Shown: one piece after another, positions 6,751 to 13,704 of the stretch
Position numbering within the stretch: the stretch's first letter is position 1
How the letters are laid out: each line of letters starts with the position of its first letter
Assembly (NCBI GenBank): GCA_016206875.1
Contig: JACQQR010000186.1
Location: forward strand, 1 to 31,898
Length of the DNA stretch: 31,898 nucleotides
Direction: 5' to 3'
Origin: Candidatus Omnitrophota bacterium
Lineage (GTDB): Bacteria > Omnitrophota > Omnitrophia > Omnitrophales > JACROU01
Translations under genes and position numbers: made by a program
Notes under the pieces: model-generated
Databases searched by the model: none
Seen by the model: only the letters and a program-made list of their open reading frames with translations
Told to the model about the DNA's origin: nothing

Positions 6751-7512
6751 ATGGAGCAAACAACCAAAGGTTCTCATTCGCCGCAAGCAGTTTCCGGTGA
6801 AGCTTTAGATATTCAAGAATATGGCGCTACGAAACAGGGAATCCGGCAGGTAAGCAACCGGCGCCTTTATTGCCAGCTTTTGGTATTTACCGGTTTTCGC
6901 TCAGAGCCTCGTAAACTTGTTCACATTTTAGAAGACTCGCGCGCCGAAGCCGTGCTGTATGCAGATATCAATGATCCTCAGGGAATTGCACTCCTTTCCT
7001 TTGCTGAGGACCCAGCCGGATTTGCCCAACAAACCCGGACCTTACTGACGGAAGAGCTCTTTGCCGGACTTAGCCTGCGATCTGAAATGACGATGTTGGG
7101 CCGCACCTATTCTTCGGGTTTTGAGCAAGATTTAGAGGACTGGCTCATGCGCCGTCCCCGCCGCTGTGCGCTTGATCCCACTTGGCCCTGGGCCGTGTGG
7201 TATCCGCTCCGGCGCAAAAGCGAATTTGAGCTTTTGTCTAAGGACGATCAGCGCAGGATATTGATGGAGCACGGTTCGATGGGAAGGCGTTTTGCCGAGG
7301 CGGGACACGTGCAAGATATCCGTTTAGCTTGTCATGGATTGGATGCGCGTGACAACGAGTTTGTGATCGGGCTTTTGGGAAAAGAGTTGTATCCCATTTC
7401 GCGCCTGGTCCAAGAGATGCGCAAGACAGAACAAACGTCCAAATATATTCAATCGTTGGGGCCATTTTTTGTGGGTCATGTGATCTGGCAAGGGTGCATC
7501 CAAAAAAAGTAA
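6751..7512 (+). CDS. Chlorite dismutase / HemQ family heme-binding protein
   Basis: The family includes coproheme decarboxylase (HemQ, last step of the coproporphyrin-dependent heme route) and true chlorite dismutases; the enzymes are cytoplasmic or periplasmic oligomers. Over 253 residues I see family signatures GRTYSSGFEQDLEDWLMRRP, WPWAVWYPLRRK (Tyr151), LMEHGSMGRRFAEAG (His174 in the position of the proximal heme ligand), LACHGLDARDNEFVIGL and SRLVQEMRKTEQTSKYIQSL. There is no signal peptide, which favours a cytoplasmic HemQ-like role. No other heme genes are in the window, so substrate and reaction are open. The start has AGAGGAG 8 bases upstream. A non-coding repeat follows before the methyltransferase gene. 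Confidence 0.88.
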   Translation: MEQTTKGSHSPQAVSGEALDIQEYGATKQGIRQVSNRRLYCQLLVFTGFRSEPRKLVHILEDSRAEAVLYADINDPQGIALLSFAEDPAGFAQQTRTLLTEELFAGLSLRSEMTMLGRTYSSGFEQDLEDWLMRRPRRCALDPTWPWAVWYPLRRKSEFELLSKDDQRRILMEHGSMGRRFAEAGHVQDIRLACHGLDARDNEFVIGLLGKELYPISRLVQEMRKTEQTSKYIQSLGPFFVGHVIWQGCIQKK

Positions 7513-7536
7513 TGCCTTGCCCCTGTTGCCTCGCAC

Positions 7537-7610
7537 CAGCCCCCGATTCAAGTACTCGAGGGTAAGCTCCGACTGGGGTCTTGTTTTTGAGATTTTTCCG
7601 CCGGAGGCGG
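7537..7610 (+). repeat. Dispersed repeat family copy A (GTAAGCTCCGACTGGGG unit with terminal hairpin)
   Basis: Bases 7537-7580 align with 13502-13546 (for example CTCGAGGGTAAGCTCCGACT against TTCGAGAGTAAACTCCGGCT), and TCTTGTTTTTGAG at 7579-7591 recurs exactly at 13579-13591. The unit ends in the palindrome TCCGCCGGAGGCGGA (7597-7611). It fills most of the gap between the Cld-family gene and the methyltransferase gene. Confidence 0.65.
7603..7607 (+). promoter_or_regulatory. Shine-Dalgarno GGAGG lying inside the repeat hairpin
   Basis: GGAGG precedes the ATG at 7619 by 11 bases, slightly longer than ideal. It is the right arm and loop of the palindrome that ends repeat copy A, so in RNA it could be hidden in a CCGCC/GGCGG stem. 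Confidence 0.5.
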
Positions 7611-7618
7611 ATGGTTAT

Positions 7619-8509
7619 ATGGCAGTGGCTATATCTGAAAATCAAGCTGATTTCGAGAAAAAAGTTATTATGAATATCGAGCGCCTGAAGCTGGAAAAAC
7701 CTTCCTCGTTTGACAATTTTTTAAAGGTGATCTTTGTCAATCCTGTTTTAAATTATGTGTTCACCCGGACCATTTTAGGGTTTTTTAGAAAACTTTCCGG
7801 TGGCAATCAAATTTTAATTCAACTTGAGCAGGATCCGGGAAGTTGGAAATCGATGCTGGCCCATTATGAAACCAAACCGCGCAGCATGGTTGATTTTATG
7901 GTGCAGCATTACATCTCCTTTCCCATGGGTTTAAAAAACAGGCAAAAGCTGGTTCGTGAAGCGCTCAGGCAATTGATCGAGCTTTATCGCGATGAGCATT
8001 CGATCCGATTGGTGGCGGTTGGGTGCGGCTCCGGAAATAATATTCTTCCCGTGTTAAAAGAAAGAGATGCCGCAGTGGAACTGAAAGCCCAGCTTTTTGA
8101 TTTGGATGAAGACGCGATGCATTTTGGGCGGCAACATGCCGAGGAGCTGGGGCTAACTGAGGAGGTTTCTTTTATTCAGTCCGATGCCGCTCATATTGAA
8201 GATAAGATTCGTATTTCGCCCCAGATTATAGAAATGATCGGGTTGATTGAATATTTGTCTGAGGCAAACATGCTCCGGCTTTTTCAGATTATGGGCCGTG
8301 TTAAAAATCCAAAGAGTTCTATTTTGATCAGCTCCATTGAGCCGAGGCACGGTATTGACCGTTTCTTGAGAAGAACATTGGGATTTCATTTACATTACCG
8401 CAGTCCCGGACAATTAAAGACCATCTTGTCTCAATATGGCTATAAGCGGTTTGAGGAATATCCGGAGCCAACGGGGATTTTTAGCGTTCTCATTGGGCAT
8501 ACGACGTAA
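7619..8509 (+). CDS. Class I SAM-dependent methyltransferase, substrate unknown
   Basis: The 296 residues have a helical N-terminal part (about 1-125) and a Rossmann-like methyltransferase domain. SAM-binding motif I is VAVGCGSGNNIL (Val132 to about 143), the acidic end of the second strand is LFDLDEDAM (about 160-168), and FIQSDAAHI follows as motif III-like. I do not recognise the substrate; MVQHYISFPMGLKNRQKLVREAL just before the domain is probably a subfamily marker. The frame is open from an ATG at 7517, but its first 34 codons lie in repeat copy A and it lacks a ribosome site, so I start at 7619. The TPR gene begins 4 bases after the stop and is probably translationally coupled. Confidence 0.82.
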   Translation: MAVAISENQADFEKKVIMNIERLKLEKPSSFDNFLKVIFVNPVLNYVFTRTILGFFRKLSGGNQILIQLEQDPGSWKSMLAHYETKPRSMVDFMVQHYISFPMGLKNRQKLVREALRQLIELYRDEHSIRLVAVGCGSGNNILPVLKERDAAVELKAQLFDLDEDAMHFGRQHAEELGLTEEVSFIQSDAAHIEDKIRISPQIIEMIGLIEYLSEANMLRLFQIMGRVKNPKSSILISSIEPRHGIDRFLRRTLGFHLHYRSPGQLKTILSQYGYKRFEEYPEPTGIFSVLIGHTT

Positions 8510-8513
8510 CTTC

Positions 8514-10772
8514 ATGAACCCTCAGTTCTTCCTTACATGGGCAGCCATTCTTGTCTTAGCTTTTCCCTCTTTTATTCCAGCCGCCTACGCAGGCGCGCCT
8601 GATACCGTTGAGCTTGAAGATCAAAAATTAGAAAAGGCGCTGGAACATCACCGCGCGGGCCGGTTCAAAGAGGCGGAAGCCGGCTATAAAGAATTAGCCT
8701 CAAAGCCTTCCATGAATCCGTACGTGTACTTGAATTTTGGCGTACTTGAGGTGGAGCAGGGAAAACTGGATTTGGCGATGCAAAAATTTGAAAAGGCGTT
8801 GGAATATGATCCATCCCTGGCTGAAGCGCATCGCAACTTGGGCATTATTTACAATAAGATCGGAAAGCATGAGCAGGCCGTCAAGAAGTTTGAAACCGCC
8901 ATTTCTCTGGATCCGAAGGACGCTTTCTATCATTTTGATTTGGGATACACCTATTTTCTCATGAAAAATTATCCGCAGGCGCTCACCCAATATAAAAAGG
9001 CCGTTGAGTTAGATCCCAAACTGTATGAGGCCTATTTAAATTTGGGCATTGTGTCTGAAAAATTAAACGATTATCAAGGGGCGATTCAATATTATGAGAA
9101 GGCCCTTGAGATTGAGCCGAATCATCCCGAGGTAGAGCAAATTATCCAGGCGCTGAAAGACTTGTTGGAAGTGGAGGCCCGGGTTAAAAAAGCCATGGAC
9201 CTTCGTAAATCGGGGCAGGTGGGAGAATCTTCCGCCGAGTTGCGTCACATTATTGAGAAGGTGCCGGATTTGGAATTGGCGCATTATCAGTTGGCGCTTA
9301 ATTATTTTAAAGAAGAAAAATTTGAAGAGGCCCTGGCCAGCATTAATAAGGCATTGAGCGTTTATCCGGACAGGCTGGAAAGTTATCAATTAAAAGGTTG
9401 GATTCTCAAAAAGCAGGGGAAGGCCGGTGAATCGGCTCAGGTATTTGACCAGTTGATTGCCAAGGCTCCGGAAAATGCGGATGGGTACTTGCTGCTGGGT
9501 TCTGTGTATAGCGATGAAGGGGAATATGAAAAAGCGGTGCGGGTTTATGAGAAAGCTATTGAAATAGACCCGGACAATGCAAAAATTTATTGGCACGTCG
9601 GCATTTTGCTCAATCGTCTTTCACAATTTCAGGAAGCCGTGATCCATTTCCGGCGTGCGGCGCGCCTGGAGCCGAAAAACGCGATGTTTCAATTTGATTT
9701 GGCGCGCACATATTCTTTATTGGGCGATATAGACCGGGCGGTGAATGTGTACGAAAAAGTGGTGGATATGGATCCTGCATTTTTTGACGCGCAAGTGAAT
9801 TTGGCTATTATTTATTCAGACCGGCAGGATTATAAGCGCTCGCTGGAACATTATAAAAAGGCCGGTTCCCTCAGGCCGGATCAGCCGGAAATTCGCGCGG
9901 CCGTTGAATCCGTTGAAAAACTGGTGCGCATGGGAGAAAAGTACGATACGGCGCAGCAATTATTCACGGAGAAAAAATATAATGAGGCCATCCGGGAATA
10001 TCAAAAAATTCTTGAAGTCTTTCCCCAATTTGATCTAGCGTACTACGATTTAGGAAAAATTTATTTAGAGCTGGGCGATATTCTCAGGGCCGAGGAATCA
10101 CTTAAAAAGGCGGTGGAAGCAAATTCCAAGTCACCGGAAAACTTCTTCCAGTACGGCAAGGTGCTCGAAAAAACCAAAAAATGGACCCAGGCGCGTGAGG
10201 CCTATGAGCAATCTATCCGGTTAAAACCCAAACAACTCAAATCCTATTTTTCACTGGCGCAGCTGGCGGAGCAGGAAGGAAAGCCGGAGGAGGCTATAAA
10301 AACCTACGAGCAGGCTATCGACTGGGATCCCATTAATGAAGAAGCTATTTTGGCCTTATCGCGCCTCGCGAAAGCCAAGAAAGATTATACCCAGGCGGAA
10401 GAACGTTTAACCGGGTTGATTCATGTGAAGCCCAACCGGTTTTTGCCGCGTTTTGAGCTGGCCAACTTATATTATGATCAGAAAAAATTTTCTCTGGCTG
10501 AAAAAAGCTACTTAATGGCGGTAGATATTGATCCAGGGCAGGAAAAAACGTATTTATTTTTAGGGGAAATTTATCTCAGACAGCACCGCCCCGAGAAAGC
10601 CGAGAAAACGTTTCAAAAGGCTTTGGCCTTGCACGCTACGCCTACGGTGCGCCGCCGCCTAGCCTGGATTTATTTTACGCAAGGAAAATGGAAACAAGGA
10701 GTTGAGGAATTTATGCGGTCGTTTAGCGCCCAGCCGGCCTCCGCGAATCATGTAGAAGTACTCCCCCGGTAA
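8514..10772 (+). CDS. Secreted tetratricopeptide-repeat protein (about 20 TPRs)
   Basis: TPR arrays are protein-binding scaffolds. The 752-residue product begins with a signal peptide (hydrophobic stretch LTWAAILVLAFPSFIPAAYA, likely cleavage after AYA), so it is exported, probably to the periplasm or outer-membrane face. Almost the whole mature part is about 20 consecutive 34-residue units, for example AYLNLGIVSEKLNDYQGAIQ and AYYDLGKIYLELGDILRAEE, with degenerate linkers near 235-265 and 480-520. No enzymatic domain is visible. I start at the ATG at 8514 because it gives a clean signal peptide; the frame is open upstream inside the methyltransferase gene. Function may be in envelope assembly or polysaccharide export, but that is inference only. 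Confidence 0.9.
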   Translation: MNPQFFLTWAAILVLAFPSFIPAAYAGAPDTVELEDQKLEKALEHHRAGRFKEAEAGYKELASKPSMNPYVYLNFGVLEVEQGKLDLAMQKFEKALEYDPSLAEAHRNLGIIYNKIGKHEQAVKKFETAISLDPKDAFYHFDLGYTYFLMKNYPQALTQYKKAVELDPKLYEAYLNLGIVSEKLNDYQGAIQYYEKALEIEPNHPEVEQIIQALKDLLEVEARVKKAMDLRKSGQVGESSAELRHIIEKVPDLELAHYQLALNYFKEEKFEEALASINKALSVYPDRLESYQLKGWILKKQGKAGESAQVFDQLIAKAPENADGYLLLGSVYSDEGEYEKAVRVYEKAIEIDPDNAKIYWHVGILLNRLSQFQEAVIHFRRAARLEPKNAMFQFDLARTYSLLGDIDRAVNVYEKVVDMDPAFFDAQVNLAIIYSDRQDYKRSLEHYKKAGSLRPDQPEIRAAVESVEKLVRMGEKYDTAQQLFTEKKYNEAIREYQKILEVFPQFDLAYYDLGKIYLELGDILRAEESLKKAVEANSKSPENFFQYGKVLEKTKKWTQAREAYEQSIRLKPKQLKSYFSLAQLAEQEGKPEEAIKTYEQAIDWDPINEEAILALSRLAKAKKDYTQAEERLTGLIHVKPNRFLPRFELANLYYDQKKFSLAEKSYLMAVDIDPGQEKTYLFLGEIYLRQHRPEKAEKTFQKALALHATPTVRRRLAWIYFTQGKWKQGVEEFMRSFSAQPASANHVEVLPR

Positions 10773-10782
10773 ATGCGGAGAT

Positions 10783-10800
10783 AGTGACTGTCACTTTTTT
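10783..10800 (+). repeat. Solo copy of the AGTGACTGTCACTTTTTT repeat
   Basis: These 18 bases are identical to 5341-5358. Here a single dyad (AGTGAC-T-GTCACT) is followed by eight T, 10 bases after the TPR stop and directly before the ATG of the zinc-ribbon gene. A one-base loop cannot fold within one RNA strand, so termination is less likely than at the paired site after apt. Confidence 0.7.
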
Positions 10801-10802
10801 TT

Positions 10803-10973
10803 ATGACGGATGACAACAGACATTTCTGTCCTCGGTGCGGCACGGTGTTGTGGGGCAATCATTGCAAGCTTCGCTGCCCCAAATGCGGCTTGTTCGAAGA
10901 TTGCTCGGATGGCGTCGGAGCCCATTTGAACTTTAAGGAAAAGGAAAAGAAAAAAGAAGAAGAACATGATTAA
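10803..10973 (+). CDS. 56-residue zinc-ribbon protein
   Basis: This short gene reads ATG at 10803 to TAA at 10971-10973. The product has Cys at 9, 12, 21, 25, 28 and 34: CPRCG, then CKLRCPKCG, then EDCSDG. That is a compact treble-clef or zinc-ribbon pattern, followed by a Lys/Glu-rich tail. I recall similar small proteins ending the ribbon in DCSD in other uncultured bacteria; no function is known to me. Its end overlaps the HAD gene start by 8 bases, so the two are probably translated in a coupled way. No Shine-Dalgarno is visible; the start follows a run of eight T from the repeat. Confidence 0.72.
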   Translation: MTDDNRHFCPRCGTVLWGNHCKLRCPKCGLFEDCSDGVGAHLNFKEKEKKKEEEHD

Positions 10974-11472
10974 GGCGCTTTTGATGGATTTCGGCGATAC
11001 GATTGTGGTGGAAGAAGAAGGCAAGCGCCTCTCGGACATGGCGCTTTGTCCTGTGCCGGGCGTACGGGATTTTTTAGAAGAATTTTCGCGTCTGCCTATT
11101 GTCATTGTTTCCAACACGATTCATTCTAACAGCCGGGATATTCGGCAACTGGTGCGTCAATTGGGATTGAATCAATACATACATAGTATTACTACTTCAA
11201 TGGATTGTGGAGCCGCCAAACCCGATCCCCGGATTTTTCATTCGGCTTTGGAGCCTCTCGGTGTCCGGGCCGCTGAATCCGTCATGATTGGCGACAGAAT
11301 GGACGTAGATATTGAAGGCGCCCGCCGGGCCGGAATAAAGAGCATTCATCTTTTTTGGCGCGCCCGGCACGAGAAAAAGCGCCCGTCTTGCGATATTCAG
11401 CCGGATGCGCGCGTAGAAAATTATGAAGAGTTGTCGCGGGTGCTGCGTGGATGGCTTTCTGCACGGCATTGA
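10966..11472 (+). CDS. HAD-superfamily hydrolase-like protein without cap domain
   Basis: The 168-residue protein shows HAD motif I LLMDFGDTIV (Asp8 as nucleophile), motif II as VIVSNT, motif III Lys in GAAKPDPRIF, and motif IV VMIGDRMDVDIEGARRAG. There is no room for a usual C1 or C2 cap, so an accessible active site or protein-sized substrate is likely. Position +2 from the nucleophile is Gly instead of the Asp that serves as acid/base in phosphatases, so catalysis may differ or be weak. It overlaps the zinc-ribbon gene, which may form a partner. The diguanylate cyclase gene starts 9 bases downstream. Substrate unknown. Confidence 0.87.
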   Translation: MIKALLMDFGDTIVVEEEGKRLSDMALCPVPGVRDFLEEFSRLPIVIVSNTIHSNSRDIRQLVRQLGLNQYIHSITTSMDCGAAKPDPRIFHSALEPLGVRAAESVMIGDRMDVDIEGARRAGIKSIHLFWRARHEKKRPSCDIQPDARVENYEELSRVLRGWLSARH

Positions 11473-11481
11473 AAGGCAAGT

Positions 11482-13188
11482 ATGGTTGAGGCTCAAAAAA
11501 ATACTTTGCGGAAAATAATTGCGGGCACATCCGGCGCCTTTATCATTCTGGTTTTATTTATTTTTGATTGGCTGCATCCTCTTGAAATGCTTTCCTACGA
11601 CCTGCGCTTTAAGCTTCGGGGCGCCGAGCCTTCGCTTCCTCAAATTTCAATTATAGAAATCGATAATAAAAGCGTTCAGGTATTTGGCCGCTGGCCTTGG
11701 CCCAGAACCTACCACGGGGCGTTGATTTCCATTCTTTATGAATCGGGTGTCCGGGGTCTTCTCTATGACGTGCTCTTTCCCGAGCCCAGCGTTTCCGGTG
11801 AAGATGAAGTGCTGGCTATGGCGCTGAAACTTTCCGACTGTGTCTATTTGCCCTATGCTTTTGAAACGGAAAATGAAGCCGGAAAATTTGTTTATGGCGA
11901 AGTGTATCAACCGATTCGGCTATTCGCTGAAAGCTGCAAGGGAATGGGGCATATCAATGTGCAGCCTGACCCGGACGGTGTTTTCAGAAGAATCCCGCTT
12001 GTGATTGAACGCGACTCGAAACTGTATCCGGCCGTTGCCCTTTCATTTTTTCTGAATATTGTGGGCGCGGATTTTGAGGACCTTCGTTATCAAAAAGGAA
12101 AAATCATCATCCCGCTTCATGGGGGTAAAGAAATGGAAGTAGAAGTGGACGGGCAAAATCAGATGCTCATTAATTGGAGCGGATACTGGAAAGACACGTT
12201 CCGGCATTATTCGTTCGCTAATGTGATTCAATCGTTCCGGTACGAGAAGGAAGGCAAGGCGCCTTCCATAGAACTGGGCTCATTCCGCGATACCTTAACG
12301 CTTGTGGGTATGACGGGAATCGGCCTTACGGATTTAAAGCCGATGCCGTTTGAGTCTGTGTATCCGGGAATAGGGCTTCATGCCAATGTGCTTCAGAACT
12401 TGCTCAAGAAAAATTGGATGCGCACAAGCGGAAGGGCAACAAACGCAATGATTCTGCTTCTAGCGAGCCTCGTGACGACGTTGGGGCTTTTGCGGCTGAA
12501 GCCGATGACGGGCATTCTCTTTGTGTTTCTGGTAATCGGCGCTTACCTGGCGATTGCGTTTGCCTGTTTTGCGTTCGCCCGGCTTTGGGTGAGCGTTGTC
12601 TATCCCGTGATGGCGATTGTAGCCAGCTATATCGTGCTCCTGTTTTATTCCCAGATTTCACTGGCCGTAGAACGCAACCGTTTTTTCCGCATGGCCACAC
12701 GCGACAGTCTTACCGGGCTTTTCAATCTTGCGCATTTCAAGGGGCTCCTGGAGGCTGAGTTTCATGTATCCGAAGAAAAGAAAAAGCCGCTTTGTGTGAT
12801 TATGCTGGATATTGACCACTTTAAAAATTTCAACGATCAATACGGGCATCAAACCGGAGATTTGATTTTACGGGACACAGCCCGCGTGTTTCGCTCGAGC
12901 GGGCGGGAAACTGATGTTTCGGCCCGCTACGGCGGGGAAGAAATGATTATGATGCTTCCGGATACAAAAATAGAAGAAGCCTTGGAAATCGCCGAGCGGA
13001 TCCGCAAGAATATAGAAAGTTATGAATGGAAAAATTATTCATACAAAGTGACGGTGAGTTTGGGTGTTTCCTGGCTTGAGTCGGACAATGATATTGAGGA
13101 GTTGATCAAACGCGCCGACGACGCCTTGTACCGGGCAAAACGAAAAGGCCGTAATCGCGTGGAAATGGCCCAAAAAAGCGTGGGGTAA
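11482..13188 (+). CDS. CHASE2-sensor diguanylate cyclase (GGEEM active site)
   Basis: The protein probably makes cyclic di-GMP in response to an extracytoplasmic signal. Its 568 residues hold one N-terminal transmembrane helix (about 14-31), a periplasmic CHASE2 domain (about 35-315, with SIIEIDNKSVQVFGRWPWPR and VYPGIGLHANVLQNLL), three hydrophobic helices (about 320-395), and a GGDEF domain (about 400-565). The active-site loop is RYGGEEMIMMLP (Gly484-Met488), a variant of GGEEF, and the inhibitory I-site RxxD is intact (Arg475, Asp478). The substrate-binding LDIDHFKNFNDQYGH is present. Start has AAAGG 6 bases upstream. The short gene following begins 27 bases after the stop. Confidence 0.93.
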   Translation: MVEAQKNTLRKIIAGTSGAFIILVLFIFDWLHPLEMLSYDLRFKLRGAEPSLPQISIIEIDNKSVQVFGRWPWPRTYHGALISILYESGVRGLLYDVLFPEPSVSGEDEVLAMALKLSDCVYLPYAFETENEAGKFVYGEVYQPIRLFAESCKGMGHINVQPDPDGVFRRIPLVIERDSKLYPAVALSFFLNIVGADFEDLRYQKGKIIIPLHGGKEMEVEVDGQNQMLINWSGYWKDTFRHYSFANVIQSFRYEKEGKAPSIELGSFRDTLTLVGMTGIGLTDLKPMPFESVYPGIGLHANVLQNLLKKNWMRTSGRATNAMILLLASLVTTLGLLRLKPMTGILFVFLVIGAYLAIAFACFAFARLWVSVVYPVMAIVASYIVLLFYSQISLAVERNRFFRMATRDSLTGLFNLAHFKGLLEAEFHVSEEKKKPLCVIMLDIDHFKNFNDQYGHQTGDLILRDTARVFRSSGRETDVSARYGGEEMIMMLPDTKIEEALEIAERIRKNIESYEWKNYSYKVTVSLGVSWLESDNDIEELIKRADDALYRAKRKGRNRVEMAQKSVG

Positions 13189-13214
13189 CAAGGATCAAAC
13201 ACACAGGAGGCATT

Positions 13215-13460
13215 ATGGTTACGGATGTATCGCAAACAATCGAAGTAGGCGCTGTTTTTCGCAGGGGCGAGGTGCGGCCCGTGTGGTTTATCTGGAACTC
13301 ACGCAAGCATTCGGTCCAAGACATCAGCTACCGCTGGCAAGAACAACGCGGCGATAATTTTTATCACCTATTTCAGCTTGTTTCCGACGGGGGCATCTAC
13401 AAAGTCAGCCTGGATTCCAGATCCATGGCCTGGAATCTCGAAAAAATTTATAATGAATGA
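13215..13460 (+). CDS. 81-residue conserved-looking protein of unknown function
   Basis: A near-perfect ribosome site (AGGAGG, 6 bases from ATG) supports this gene. The product is soluble, has no signal peptide, and is rich in aromatic residues: RPVWFIWNSRKHSVQDISYR, YHLFQLVSDGGIYKV and AWNLEKIY. The alternating pattern suggests an all-beta fold. I recall similar small proteins in other anaerobic bacteria but no assigned role. It is the last gene of the + strand half, 12 bases before the palindromic element at the convergence point. Confidence 0.75.
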   Translation: MVTDVSQTIEVGAVFRRGEVRPVWFIWNSRKHSVQDISYRWQEQRGDNFYHLFQLVSDGGIYKVSLDSRSMAWNLEKIYNE

Positions 13461-13471
13461 AAAGCAAGCTG

Positions 13472-13645
13472 AAAATGTAACTGTTCAGAGTGGATGTCAT
13501 TCCGGCCCTCGATTAAAGCATTCGAGAGTAAACTCCGGCTGGGGTCTTACTTTTGTGTCATTCCTGCGAAAGCAGGAATCTTGTTTTTGAGCTCTAAGAT
13601 TCCGGCCTTCGCCGGAATGACACCCACTCTGAACGGTTACCTTTT
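13472..13645. mobile_element. 174-bp near-palindromic MITE/REP-like element between convergent gene blocks (includes repeat copy B)
   Basis: GTAACTGTTCAGAGTGG... (13477-13505) is the inverse of 13612-13640 with 2 mismatches in 29; an AAAA (13472-13475) and TTTT (13642-13645) extend the arms. Inside lie repeat copy B (13502-13546), a hairpin ATTCCTGCGAAAGCAGGAAT (13560-13579) and ATTCCGGCCTTCGCCGGAAT (13599-13618). No target duplication is obvious. It separates the + strand block from mfd and, because of the flanking A and T runs, could terminate transcription from both sides. No coding capacity is credible. Confidence 0.75.
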
Positions 13646-13704
13646 ATGTTTATGTTATAGAAAGGTGCCATCTCTCAGTGTCCGGCCCCTATTGTCTAAC
13701 TGTG

